A program made the translations under genes and the position numbers. The notes beneath the pieces were generated by a model. It worked only from the letters and a program-made list of their open reading frames with translations, did no database searches and was not told the origin of the DNA. A DNA stretch of 64,000 nucleotides, from positions 124,001-188,000 of the forward strand of contig JAJEBY010000003.1 in assembly GCA_022822305.1 (NCBI GenBank). Direction: 5' to 3'. Source of the stretch: Anaerolineae bacterium. Its GTDB lineage: Bacteria > Chloroflexota > Anaerolineae > Aggregatilineales > Phototrophicaceae. Of the stretch, positions 1 through 8,503 are shown piece by piece (positions within the stretch are counted from its first letter, which is position 1; each line of letters begins with the position of its first letter).

Positions 1-2
1 GC

Positions 3-317
3 GACCGCCATCTTCATCTGGCCACCATCGATAATACGCCCCCATCGCGAGAAGATCTCGTCCGCGGCGTGCAGTTCATCAGCGACGAGATCGCAACCGG
101 CGGGAAAGTTTACGTCCATTGTGGAGTCGGCGTAGGAAGGGCGCCCACCCTGGCCGCCGCTTATCTGATTTCGACCGGATTGACACCGGATGACGCACTG
201 CGCGGCATAAGAGCCGTTCGCCCCTTCGTTCACTTGACCGCCAGCCAACGCGCCGTATTGGATGAGTTCGCGCGACTTTGGCCAGAACTGACACCGCAAG
301 CCTCATGCCAAAACTGA
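3..317 (+). CDS. Dual-specificity/tyrosine protein phosphatase, 5'-truncated
   Basis: The reading frame is open from the window edge, so the N-terminus is missing. About 104 residues remain. The signature HCGVGVGR fits the HCx5R loop of the cysteine-dependent phosphatase family: the Cys is the nucleophile and the Arg binds phosphate. It is followed by the usual helix (APTLAAAYLI), and the remaining C-terminus matches the size of small dual-specificity phosphatases. The true substrate cannot be told. Its stop overlaps the start of the downstream deacetylase by 13 bases, so the two are probably co-transcribed and translationally coupled. The GTG at 69 is an internal codon, not a convincing start. 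Confidence 0.85.
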   Translation, partial: DRHLHLATIDNTPPSREDLVRGVQFISDEIATGGKVYVHCGVGVGRAPTLAAAYLISTGLTPDDALRGIRAVRPFVHLTASQRAVLDEFARLWPELTPQASCQN

Positions 318-1090
318 TCATCACCGCTGACGACTGCGGATTGTCCCCCGGCATCAATAGCGCGGCGCTTGAGCTGCACCAAAACGGCTATCTCAACGCC
401 GCCAGCGTCATGACTAATTTTCCCGCGCATCAGCATGCGCTCGAAATCTTCCGCGAATGTCCCGAGCTGGATCTCGGCGCGCACCTGACCTTGACCGACG
501 GCCTGCCCGTCAGTCGCAGCGGACCGCACCACTCGCATCTATTGCAGGATGACCGCAGCTTTCGCAGCAAGTTCAGTCTCTACCTGCGCGCGCTCTTCTT
601 CAGCAAGGACACCGTACATTGGATAAGGAACGAGCTTGACGCCCAGCTGCGCCGCTTCATCGACGCCGGCCTGCGACCGCGGCATCTCACCTCCCATCAT
701 CATTTCCACAGTCTGCCCTTGCTGCGCAAGATCGTGCATGAGCTGGCAGAGCAATACCGAGTCGACTGGGTGCGCGGGCACGACTTTCGCGCCAGCATCT
801 CGCCTCATACATTTTTGCCCCATCGACAACATCCGTCCCCGGATGAAGATTTCTTCATGCCGGATTACATCACGGCCATTCAAGCCTGGATGTCGCGACC
901 CGTGCAGGACTTTGCCGAACGCGTCGCCGCGCTGAGCGGCACCATCGAAATTGTCGTGCATCCCGGACCAGCCGACGATCCGGATTTCCCGCCAGGCGTC
1001 GAACACGGTCCCGCCCAACGTCATCGCGAAACCGTCTTTTTGATAGCGGCCGTGGAGGCATTGCGCCGTCGCGGGATCACGCCGGCTTGA
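305..1090 (+). CDS. ChbG/HpnK (YdjC-like) carbohydrate deacetylase
   Basis: 261 residues. Family members remove acetyl groups from N-acetylated sugars or sugar lipids using a divalent metal. The N-terminal ITADDCG motif supplies the metal-binding Asp, and the TSHHHFH motif around residue 125 supplies the His ligands. A late HPG motif near residue 220 is also typical. An in-frame TTG at 278 exists, but the ATG at 305 gives the conserved N-terminus (MPKLIITADD) and the normal length. It overlaps the upstream phosphatase by 13 bases. The exact substrate (chito-oligosaccharide or hopanoid-type lipid) cannot be decided from sequence. Confidence 0.88.
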   Translation: MPKLIITADDCGLSPGINSAALELHQNGYLNAASVMTNFPAHQHALEIFRECPELDLGAHLTLTDGLPVSRSGPHHSHLLQDDRSFRSKFSLYLRALFFSKDTVHWIRNELDAQLRRFIDAGLRPRHLTSHHHFHSLPLLRKIVHELAEQYRVDWVRGHDFRASISPHTFLPHRQHPSPDEDFFMPDYITAIQAWMSRPVQDFAERVAALSGTIEIVVHPGPADDPDFPPGVEHGPAQRHRETVFLIAAVEALRRRGITPA

Positions 1091-1229
1091 GCGCGCGCCG
1101 CTGCTCTCGCGACCTGACTGCCCGATACCCGCCTTCATTGACAGCGGCCAGCCCCTGCCATACAATGGCTGTCGCTCCGACGGCAGGTTCCGCCCGAGTC
1201 ATCCGACCGACCAATTTCAAGCAGCGCCC

Positions 1230-3632
1230 ATGATTGGCGAAAAGACCATCGTCACGCTCGAATTGCATAAGATTCTGGGTGAGATCGCGCGTCACGCCAC
1301 CTTCGCGGCCGGTGAAGAATTCGCCCTCGAACTCTATCCCTCGACCGAAGTTGAGGAAGTGCAGATTTGGCAGCGCGAAACCGCCGAGGCCCTGGCCTTG
1401 TTGGAAGAACGATCAAACATCACGCTGCGTGGCGCGCGCGATGTGCGCGAGCCGGTCATCAAAGCGCAACGCGGCGTCATCGTCGAGCCCAGTATCCTGC
1501 TCGACATTCGCTACACGCTCCGGCGCGGCACAACACTCAAGCGAACGCTCGGACGCATGAGAGCGTCTTTCCCGCTGCTTTCCGACTTGGCAATTGAGAT
1601 CGAGGAATGCAGCGAATTGCAAACGGCGATCGCGAAATCGATTGATGACAACGCCGATATCCTGGATACCGCCAGCGCCCGGCTCGCCATAATCCGGCGC
1701 AATCTGAAGCTCGCCTTCGACCGCCTGCAAAACCGCTTGAATCGCATCGTCGCCAACAAATCTAATCAGGACAAATTGCAAGAAGCCCTGGTCACCATGC
1801 GTCACGGCCGCTATGTCGTCCCGCTCAAAACGGAGCACAAAGGCAAGATCAAAGGCATCATTCACGATTCCTCCGCATCCGGCGCTACCCTCTTCATCGA
1901 ACCGCTGGAGACGGTCGAACTCAACAACAAATGGCGCGAGCTTCAGATTGAAGAAGAGAAAGAGATTCGGCGCATCCTGGCGGCACTGACCGATGAGGTC
2001 GCCGGCGAAAGCGAACGCATCGTGCGCACGGTGCAGCTGCTCGGTTATCTGGATTTGACCTTCGCCAAGGCGCGCTACGCTCTGGAACAGGGCTGCGTCC
2101 AGCCCAAAATCTGTGACATCCAAATGCGGCCGGCCGATTCCGTCCATCCCGGCAGCGCCATTCAGCTCAAGCAGGCGCGGCATCCCTTGCTCAAGGGCCA
2201 GGTCGTGCCTCTTGATCTCAGCCTTGACCAGGACAGTTGGGTATTGGTCGTCACCGGGCCGAACACTGGCGGCAAGACCGTCGCCCTGAAGACCGTCGGT
2301 CTGCTGGTTTTGATGGCCCAATGCGGATTGCATATCCCGGCCGAAGAAGCGGCGGTTTCGGTATTCCGCGGCGTCTTCGCCGATATCGGCGACGAGCAGA
2401 GCATTGAACAATCACTCTCCACTTTTTCTTCGCACATGACCAATATCATCGACATCCTGGAACAATGTGATCATCGCTCGCTGGTCATTCTCGATGAGAT
2501 GGGCGCCGGCACCGACCCGGCCGAAGGATCCGCTTTGGCGCGCGCCTTGCTCAATCGCCTGAAAAACGAGGGTGTCACAACCCTGGTCACCACCCATCAT
2601 CCCGAGCTCAAGATCTACGCCGTCGAGACGCCGGGCGTGCGCAACGCCAGCATGGAATTCGATCTGGAAACGCTGCAGCCCACCTATCGGCTGATCGTGG
2701 GATTGCCGGGTCGCTCCAATGCGCTGGCCATCGCCGAGCGCCTGGGACTCAAACCGGAAATCATCACCGACGCCCGCAGCATGGTCGCCACCGAAGAGCT
2801 GGCCGCCGATGATTTTCTCGACGAGATTCAACGCACCCGCGCCGACATGCGTGAGCAGCACGCCGAAATCGAGCGCTTGCGTCAGGAGTTGTCCGGGCAG
2901 CGCGACGACCTGCAAGCCCGGCTGGACAAAATCGAGGATGAGCGCCGCGATGTCATCCGCGCCGCCCGCCGCCACGCCGAAGACGACTTGGCGGATTTCA
3001 ACAAAGAACTGCGCAAGATGCGCAACGAATTGCGTTCGGCCGGCATGCCCGCGGAGACGCTGAACGCCTTGCAAGCCGCCGCCGAGAAAATGGCCGGCTG
3101 GACTCAAACACCACTGGATGGCGCCGAAGCAGTCGACGCGCTCGAAGATATCGATTGGATCCCGCGCATCGGCGATTCTGTCTTTCTGGAAACGCTCAAC
3201 GCCGAAGGCGTCATCGCCGAGCTCGATGACAAAATCGCCCAGGTACAAGTCGGCGCTTTGCGCGTGCGCGCCCGCTTCACCGATATGCGCAGGCGCACCC
3301 GCAGCGAAAAGCGCGCCTTGGAACGCGGACACTTGCGTCAATTCGAGCCTGTGGATACGCTGCCGCCCGCCGTCGAATCGCCCGGTATGGAGCTGGACAT
3401 CCGTGGCAAGCGTGTGGAAGAAGCGCTGGAAATCCTCGATCGCTATGTCGACGCCGCCTATACGACCGGTTTGCCCTTCGGCCGCATCATCCATGGCAAG
3501 GGCACCGGACGCCTGCGACAGGCGGTGCGCCAATTCCTGCGCGAGCACACCCTGGTCAGCAAAGTGACACAAGGCGGCAACAACGAAGGCGGCGCCGGCG
3601 TCACCGTCATCCACATGGTGCCCATCACCTGA
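1230..3632 (+). CDS. mutS2: Endonuclease MutS2
   Basis: 800 residues, normal for MutS2. The protein is a MutS-type ATPase that acts on recombination intermediates and, in some bacteria, on collided ribosomes. Visible domains: an N-terminal core and clamp region, an ABC-type ATPase with Walker A GPNTGGKT (residues 343-350) and Walker B LVILDE (418-423), then a charged coiled coil (about residues 520-615), a linker, and a C-terminal Smr nuclease domain with the LDIRGK and HGKGTGRLR motifs. There is no MutS mismatch-recognition domain, which separates it from MutS1. The ATG at 1230 lies close to the conserved N-terminus. A 9-bp hairpin follows the stop by 28 bases. Confidence 0.97.
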   Translation: MIGEKTIVTLELHKILGEIARHATFAAGEEFALELYPSTEVEEVQIWQRETAEALALLEERSNITLRGARDVREPVIKAQRGVIVEPSILLDIRYTLRRGTTLKRTLGRMRASFPLLSDLAIEIEECSELQTAIAKSIDDNADILDTASARLAIIRRNLKLAFDRLQNRLNRIVANKSNQDKLQEALVTMRHGRYVVPLKTEHKGKIKGIIHDSSASGATLFIEPLETVELNNKWRELQIEEEKEIRRILAALTDEVAGESERIVRTVQLLGYLDLTFAKARYALEQGCVQPKICDIQMRPADSVHPGSAIQLKQARHPLLKGQVVPLDLSLDQDSWVLVVTGPNTGGKTVALKTVGLLVLMAQCGLHIPAEEAAVSVFRGVFADIGDEQSIEQSLSTFSSHMTNIIDILEQCDHRSLVILDEMGAGTDPAEGSALARALLNRLKNEGVTTLVTTHHPELKIYAVETPGVRNASMEFDLETLQPTYRLIVGLPGRSNALAIAERLGLKPEIITDARSMVATEELAADDFLDEIQRTRADMREQHAEIERLRQELSGQRDDLQARLDKIEDERRDVIRAARRHAEDDLADFNKELRKMRNELRSAGMPAETLNALQAAAEKMAGWTQTPLDGAEAVDALEDIDWIPRIGDSVFLETLNAEGVIAELDDKIAQVQVGALRVRARFTDMRRRTRSEKRALERGHLRQFEPVDTLPPAVESPGMELDIRGKRVEEALEILDRYVDAAYTTGLPFGRIIHGKGTGRLRQAVRQFLREHTLVSKVTQGGNNEGGAGVTVIHMVPIT

Positions 3633-3660
3633 TAGTTCATTCATTTCCCGAGATATGCGG

Positions 3661-3681
3661 GGGCGACTCGGTGAGTCGCCC
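3661..3681. repeat. Dispersed hairpin repeat, copy 1
   Basis: A perfect inverted repeat: GGGCGACTC, loop GGT, GAGTCGCCC (9-bp stem). The core, 21 bases from 3662 to 3682, recurs exactly at 22411-22431. It lies 28 bases after the mutS2 stop and has no T-run, so it is either a weak terminator or a REP-like palindromic repeat. The GTG at 3671 sits inside the stem and is therefore an unlikely start for the next gene. Confidence 0.8.
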
Positions 3682-3697
3682 GACAGGTATGACGCTT

Positions 3698-4282
3698 ATG
3701 ACCGAAGACCGCTGCAAGAGGTTCAGCCAGCGCTACGCCGACGGCGACATGCCCTGGGACACCGGCATCACACCGCCGGAGATCATCGACATTCTGGCCG
3801 AGCTTTCGCCGGGGACGGCGCTCGATCTCGGCTGCGGCACGGGCACAGTCATTCGAGATCTGCTAGAGGCGGGATGGGGCGCCGACGGCGTCGATTATGT
3901 CGATCGCGCCATCAGCCTGGCATCCGAAAAGCTGCGTTCTTATCCGATTCACAGATATCAACTCTTTTGCCACGATGTTACCAAGTTGGACGCGTTGACC
4001 GCCTTGCGCGCGCCCTACGATCTCATCATCGATATCGGCTGTGGGCATAGTATCGCCGCGCCGGCAACCGCAGATTACGCCCGCGCCATCGCCGAACGCC
4101 TGAAATCCGGCGGGACGTTCATGCTTTATGCCAGCCATCCGCGTCCAGATTCAACCGTTGGCTGGGCGCCGCGCGACGTGCGCGCGATGTTCACGCCCTT
4201 TCTGGAATTGGTCTGGCATCAACAAGGTACTGACAGCGCGATCGGCGCCGCGTCCAGCTGGTATCGCATGCGCAAAGCGTAG
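3698..4282 (+). CDS. Class I SAM-dependent methyltransferase
   Basis: About 194 residues. The glycine-rich SAM-binding motif I (LDLGCGTGT) near residue 44, an acidic motif II (GVDYVD) and a motif IV-like segment (DLIIDIGCGHSI) define a Rossmann-fold methyltransferase of the Methyltransf_11/25 type. The substrate is unknown. Start choice: ATG at 3698 has an AGG ten bases upstream; ATG at 3689 is in frame but too close to that site; GTG at 3671 lies inside a hairpin repeat. It is followed by the transglutaminase-like gene on the same strand after 42 bases. Confidence 0.85.
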   Translation: MTEDRCKRFSQRYADGDMPWDTGITPPEIIDILAELSPGTALDLGCGTGTVIRDLLEAGWGADGVDYVDRAISLASEKLRSYPIHRYQLFCHDVTKLDALTALRAPYDLIIDIGCGHSIAAPATADYARAIAERLKSGGTFMLYASHPRPDSTVGWAPRDVRAMFTPFLELVWHQQGTDSAIGAASSWYRMRKA

Positions 4283-4324
4283 TCGATCAGATACCGTCGC
4301 CTTGCAAGTAGTCGCGAAGGACTG

Positions 4325-5482
4325 ATGAATACGAGACTCCTTGTCGTCATTCTGCTCTTGCTGGTAGTCACCTCGATCGGCGGATACGCGTTCGGCTCGC
4401 TGCTGCAATCGCGAGAAACACCGGATTTGGACACGCACGCCGCAGAAGTAGTAGCGCGCTTCGCGCCCCTCCTCATGCATCCCGCAGACGGCAGTGAATT
4501 CGTGGATTCAGATTTGCAGCTGGTCTGGACCGCGCCGACGGATCTGGGGCCGGACCAGTTTTACGCGATACGCATCTGGACCGACGAGCATCCCTACCGC
4601 GAAATCTGGACAGTGGATCAGCGGATAAGCATTGCGGATACGATCGACAGCTACAGCTATGCGGTCGGGAGCTTCTATTGGCAAGTGGCGATAGTCAATG
4701 TTGATGCGGATGGCGTATTCTCGAACATGGGCAGTGAATGGAGCGAAATCTTCCAGTTGCGCCGCGTCCGGCGATTGAGCATTCCAGCAAAGTCCTTCGC
4801 TGAGATGTCGCCAGTTGCCCAGGACTTTTCACAGCGGGATCTAAGCGCGTCAGAACTGATTGACGCCGTGCATCGCTTCATTCAGACGAATAGTATTCCG
4901 GATTTGCAAGAACGCTACGCGGCCGACTATAGCGACGCCATCCAGATCATGTATGACTATGCGCAAGGGCGCATGGCTGAACCGCCCCACCTGCTTTGCG
5001 ACGGCAGGTCAACCGCCATGCTGACCATCTTGGGGGAACTGGGCATCGAAAGTCGGCTGGTATTTCTGTACAGTCCGGCGCCGGGCTACCTGGCCCAACA
5101 TACTACCCTCGAGGTTTTCAATCCCGAGAGTCAACGCTGGCAGGTTCACGACCTTGCCTGGGACATCTATTATGTCGAATCGCCGTCTCTGGAGCGTGTA
5201 TCCGCCGAGCGCATACTCTTTGGCTCGCATTCAGATTTGCTCGGCTGCCCCATCCAGGGAGGACCCTGTGACGCCGACGCCATGCAAGACAGTATCGGCT
5301 ATTTCGACGCCTTGCGTTACGGCTATACATTTGAGGTCTGGGTCAATCCCGACCGCTTCGACCTCTCGATGCGTTTCGCGGGACAGCAAGGCAAGAACCT
5401 CGCGGAGTTCATCGGTGGCGACCATCTCCGCAAAGTGACAATTCGCATGGATAATTGGGGGACGCCCGAATCTGCGTCCTAG
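4325..5482 (+). CDS. Membrane-anchored transglutaminase-like protein
   Basis: 385 residues. An N-terminal hydrophobic segment (residues 5-25) acts as an uncleaved anchor or signal. Residues about 48-150 look like a beta-sandwich (Fn3-like) domain, with HPADGSEF, LVWTAP and FYWQV strands. Residues about 220-285 carry a transglutaminase-like triad: Cys225 in LLCDGRS, His259 in QHTTLEV and Asp276 in VHDLAWD. Such proteins act outside the cytoplasmic membrane as peptidases or peptide cross-linkers. The next gene on the strand is an exported penicillin-binding protein, which fits an envelope role, but the substrate is not known. The C-terminal 100 residues are unassigned. Confidence 0.75.
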   Translation: MNTRLLVVILLLLVVTSIGGYAFGSLLQSRETPDLDTHAAEVVARFAPLLMHPADGSEFVDSDLQLVWTAPTDLGPDQFYAIRIWTDEHPYREIWTVDQRISIADTIDSYSYAVGSFYWQVAIVNVDADGVFSNMGSEWSEIFQLRRVRRLSIPAKSFAEMSPVAQDFSQRDLSASELIDAVHRFIQTNSIPDLQERYAADYSDAIQIMYDYAQGRMAEPPHLLCDGRSTAMLTILGELGIESRLVFLYSPAPGYLAQHTTLEVFNPESQRWQVHDLAWDIYYVESPSLERVSAERILFGSHSDLLGCPIQGGPCDADAMQDSIGYFDALRYGYTFEVWVNPDRFDLSMRFAGQQGKNLAEFIGGDHLRKVTIRMDNWGTPESAS

Positions 5483-5597
5483 GCCAGTCACCGAATACTC
5501 CGGAAGTGACAGTTGCATGGCGGCTAACTTGATCACTGCTGGTCATCCGCATAGCCAAATATCGGCTAAACGATTACCATAGTCCTCAAGGTCGTCG

Positions 5598-7793
5598 TTG
5601 AACAAGCGGAACGCCGTGCACCGATACGCGTATTGCTGCCTATTGCTATTCCTTATCTTGGTCGGATGCCGTCAGCAAGTTGACGACTCCGCGGCGCCCC
5701 TTCCCTCGCTGGAGACCAACCCAACGGCAGTCCCGGATTTGGAATCCGCAGCCAATATAGCGCATCGGTTCCTCGGCGCCTGGCGGGTCGGGAACTTTCC
5801 GCAAATGCATGCGCTGCTGACGGAACGCAATCAGAAATCGATTCCATTGTCCAGCTTCCGCGCGTTTTATCAGCAAGCGCAAAACACCATGACCCTGGAG
5901 GCGCTGCAATACAAAGCCGAGACGCTCTACGCCGCCGACGGCCGTGTGCTTATCTTTCAATATGAGATGACCTTTCACACGCGTATCCTCGGCAGCTTCA
6001 GTGATCCCGCCAGGCAACTCCACCTGGTGGTCGATCCACAAGTCGGCGGGTGGCGCATCGCCTGGTCGCAATCGGATATCTTCGCCGAGATGGGCAACGG
6101 CGCTCGTCTGGTATACGAATCACAGCTTCCCGGCCGCGCCAATATCTACGATCGCGATGGCGAAATACTCGCCGATCAATTTGGCCGCATGGTGCGCGCG
6201 TTGGTCAACAATGCGCGCATCCCAGACCGAGCGCGCTGCTTTGAGGCGCTCGCGCCGGCCGTCAACAAACCGCTAGAGGAGATTACTGACCTCTTTGATG
6301 TCCGCTCCGGCGCCGATTGGCTCGTGGACGCGGGCATCATGGAGCCGGGGACTTTCATCGAGTTTGGCGATCAGGTCAAATCCGACTGTAACGCCACCTT
6401 CCGTCAAGAGAATGCGCGGCGCTATGTTCACGGCACACTCATGCCGCATGTCCTCGGTCATGTCGGCTATCCTGATGCTGATCAGATTCCGGCATTGGAA
6501 GCGCAAGGATTCAACGCCGCTACGATCACCGGCAAGTCCGGCGTCGAAGCCAGCTGGAACGATACGCTGGCCGGGCGGCCGGGCGGGCGGCTCTCGCTGA
6601 TAGCCGCCAATGGCGCGCGCTTGCGCGTCTTGGCCGAGGTAGACGCGCAGGTGCCGCAGAGCCTGTGGCTGACCATCGACGCCAACTTGCAGGATAACAT
6701 CGTCCGCGTCCTCGACGAAGCCTATCGCACCAACGCCTGGGGTCGCGTGTCCTTCGGCGCTTCGGTCGTTGTCATGGATGTCAATTCCGGCGAGATCCTG
6801 GCTATGGTCAGCTATCCGTCCTACGAAGGCAATGCCCTGAACCCATTTCCGTCTATCGGGCGAGTGTCGGCCGACAAAGTCTTGGAACAGCTCGCGAATG
6901 ACGAACGCAAGCCGCTGATCAACCGCCCCACGCAAGGCCTCTATCCCACCGGCTCCGTCATGAAGGTGCTCAGCTCCGTCGCCGCGCTCGAGAGCGGCGT
7001 CTATGACGAGACTACTCGCTACGTCTGTACCGGCAGCTGGACCTATGGATTTGATACGCGCTACGATTGGCTGCCCGGCGGCCACGGGCAAATGTCGGTG
7101 CGCAGCGGCATCTCCAACAGCTGCAATCCCTTCTTTTATGAGGTCGGTTACCGTCTCAATGCCGAGGATCCGTACCTGTTGCCCGCCTACGCCCAAAAGT
7201 TTGGCTTGGGTCAGCTCACGGGCGTTGGGGCCGTGCCGGAGGTGACCGGTCATATTCCAAACCCGGACAACGTGTTGCTCACGACTGGCTTGCCCTGGTC
7301 GTATGCCTTCGCCGTCAACTTGTCTATCGGCCAGGGCGAAGTGCAGATCACGCCCCTGCAAATAGCGCGCTTGTACGCCGCTGTCGCCAACGGTGGTTAC
7401 CTGCTGCGGCCACAATTGGTGCGCGAATACGGCTTGCTCGATCAGCGCACGCGCGTTTCCGAACGCGATGTCATGCTCGATACACAGATTGATCCGGCCA
7501 ATCTGGCCATCATCCAGGCGGGCATGTGTGATGTCGTCGCCAGCCGCAGCGGCACGGCCGGCTTCCAATTCCTCTACTCGCCGCTGCTTGATGTGGGTGT
7601 CTGCGGCAAGACCGGCACCGCGCAGGTCCCCGGCGAAGAAGAATTGCCGCATAGCTGGTTCCTGGCCTACGCGCCGGCCGTAGACCCGCAGATCGCCATC
7701 GTGACCATGATCGAAAACGCGGGCGAAGGCTCGCAGGTCGCCGCGCCTCTCACGCGCAATATTCTCGAATACTATTTCTTTGGCGCCTTTTAA
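5598..7793 (+). CDS. Lipoprotein penicillin-binding protein (class B-like transpeptidase)
   Basis: 731 residues. A lipoprotein signal ends in LVGC (lipobox Cys24), so the enzyme should be lipid-anchored outside the membrane. Residues about 50-155 resemble the NTF2-like MecA N-terminal domain, followed by a dimerisation region. The transpeptidase domain has SVMK (Ser453 nucleophile, Lys456), SCN (508-510) and KTGT (671-674). It should cross-link peptidoglycan. The TTG start at 5598 is supported by AAGG six bases upstream and by the signal peptide that follows directly. The MecA_N-type module suggests a PBP2a/PBP3-like low-affinity class, which is an inference. Confidence 0.93.
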   Translation: MNKRNAVHRYAYCCLLLFLILVGCRQQVDDSAAPLPSLETNPTAVPDLESAANIAHRFLGAWRVGNFPQMHALLTERNQKSIPLSSFRAFYQQAQNTMTLEALQYKAETLYAADGRVLIFQYEMTFHTRILGSFSDPARQLHLVVDPQVGGWRIAWSQSDIFAEMGNGARLVYESQLPGRANIYDRDGEILADQFGRMVRALVNNARIPDRARCFEALAPAVNKPLEEITDLFDVRSGADWLVDAGIMEPGTFIEFGDQVKSDCNATFRQENARRYVHGTLMPHVLGHVGYPDADQIPALEAQGFNAATITGKSGVEASWNDTLAGRPGGRLSLIAANGARLRVLAEVDAQVPQSLWLTIDANLQDNIVRVLDEAYRTNAWGRVSFGASVVVMDVNSGEILAMVSYPSYEGNALNPFPSIGRVSADKVLEQLANDERKPLINRPTQGLYPTGSVMKVLSSVAALESGVYDETTRYVCTGSWTYGFDTRYDWLPGGHGQMSVRSGISNSCNPFFYEVGYRLNAEDPYLLPAYAQKFGLGQLTGVGAVPEVTGHIPNPDNVLLTTGLPWSYAFAVNLSIGQGEVQITPLQIARLYAAVANGGYLLRPQLVREYGLLDQRTRVSERDVMLDTQIDPANLAIIQAGMCDVVASRSGTAGFQFLYSPLLDVGVCGKTGTAQVPGEEELPHSWFLAYAPAVDPQIAIVTMIENAGEGSQVAAPLTRNILEYYFFGAF

Positions 7794-7798
7794 CCGAT

Positions 7799-8170
7799 CT
7801 AAACAATTCGACCCGTCGCCAGGAATGTCAATCCAATGATCACGAGCTCCAGCGCGAGGATGCGCAAGGGCCAGCGCAGCGCTCGCGGTTCGCCCAGCCG
7901 CCGCCCAAAGTTGGCCGAGCAGCCCACAATCAAGCTGACGACGATGATGGCCCCCGCGACCAGCCAAATATTCCGCAGCGTCACCAGCGTGTAGTGTTGC
8001 CGAAATTCGCTTTCGATTCCGCGATAGATGACTGCAGCGCCGACGGTCAGCAATAGCTCCAATGCGCTCAGGAAGCTCACGAAACCCAAGAGCATAACCG
8101 CAGCCAGCACTGCCAAGTTGGCAAGTTTGGCAACGCGCGCTGGCTGATTCTTGGACGGAAGCATCGGCAT
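7799..8170 (-). CDS. Small integral membrane protein, unknown
   Basis: 123 residues with about three hydrophobic segments (around residues 18-45, 67-85 and 100-118) separated by short charged loops. No family is recognised. It converges on the penicillin-binding protein gene with only five bases between the two stops. It may be the only gene of its transcript. The frame has a membrane-protein-like composition, and no competing frame on the other strand looks better, so it is probably real. Confidence 0.6.
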   Translation of the reverse strand: MPMLPSKNQPARVAKLANLAVLAAVMLLGFVSFLSALELLLTVGAAVIYRGIESEFRQHYTLVTLRNIWLVAGAIIVVSLIVGCSANFGRRLGEPRALRWPLRILALELVIIGLTFLATGRIV

Positions 8171-8294
8171 CTACAGGTCGTAATCTGAAACATACTGATG
8201 TTACATCCGTCGAGCGTAATAGTGCAAACCGCCGCGCTCATTCTCGCTTCTGCGTCGCATTGTGCGAGCAGAGCAAGGCAAAGCGCCGACGACC

Positions 8295-8309
8295 TCACGA
8301 GACTCGTGA
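8295..8309. promoter_or_regulatory. Palindrome upstream of the oxidase operon promoter
   Basis: TCACGAG-A-CTCGTGA is a perfect inverted repeat with 7-base arms. It lies 30 bases upstream of the -35 box of the oxidase operon, where an activator or repressor dimer could bind. The rest of the 333-base gap (8171-8503) shows only the promoter and no convincing coding sequence. Confidence 0.5.
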
Positions 8310-8339
8310 TGGCCGCCACACAATGACTTGTGAACGTGC

Positions 8340-8368
8340 TTGAAATGCGCTGAGCTTTTCGGTACAAT
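8340..8368 (+). promoter_or_regulatory. Promoter of the cytochrome oxidase operon
   Basis: TTGAAA (8340-8345), 17-base spacer, TACAAT (8363-8368), a near-consensus housekeeping promoter. It gives a leader of about 130 bases before the ctaC start at 8504. Confidence 0.7.
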
Positions 8369-8503
8369 TGTGACAAATTTAACAAACGCGATGCGCGGAG
8401 ATCAAAAGTCGTAGCGGCCGGTCCGGATTAGACCGATGCTATAGCGAAACGAGCGCATGCCCTCCCTCGTCGGAACGGGTTGGGAGTCAGGTGGAAGCCC
8501 ACT

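Noticed and set aside
2412-3644. Minus-strand frame of about 410 codons
   Set aside because: Antisense to the mutS2 ATPase and Smr regions; composition is typical of a shadow frame.
3671-3697. GTG and ATG starts further upstream for the methyltransferase
   Set aside because: The GTG lies in the stem of the hairpin repeat and the ATG at 3689 is too close to the AGG site.
6273-7967. Long minus-strand frame of about 560 codons
   Set aside because: Antisense to the penicillin-binding protein with intact SxxK, SxN and KTG motifs.
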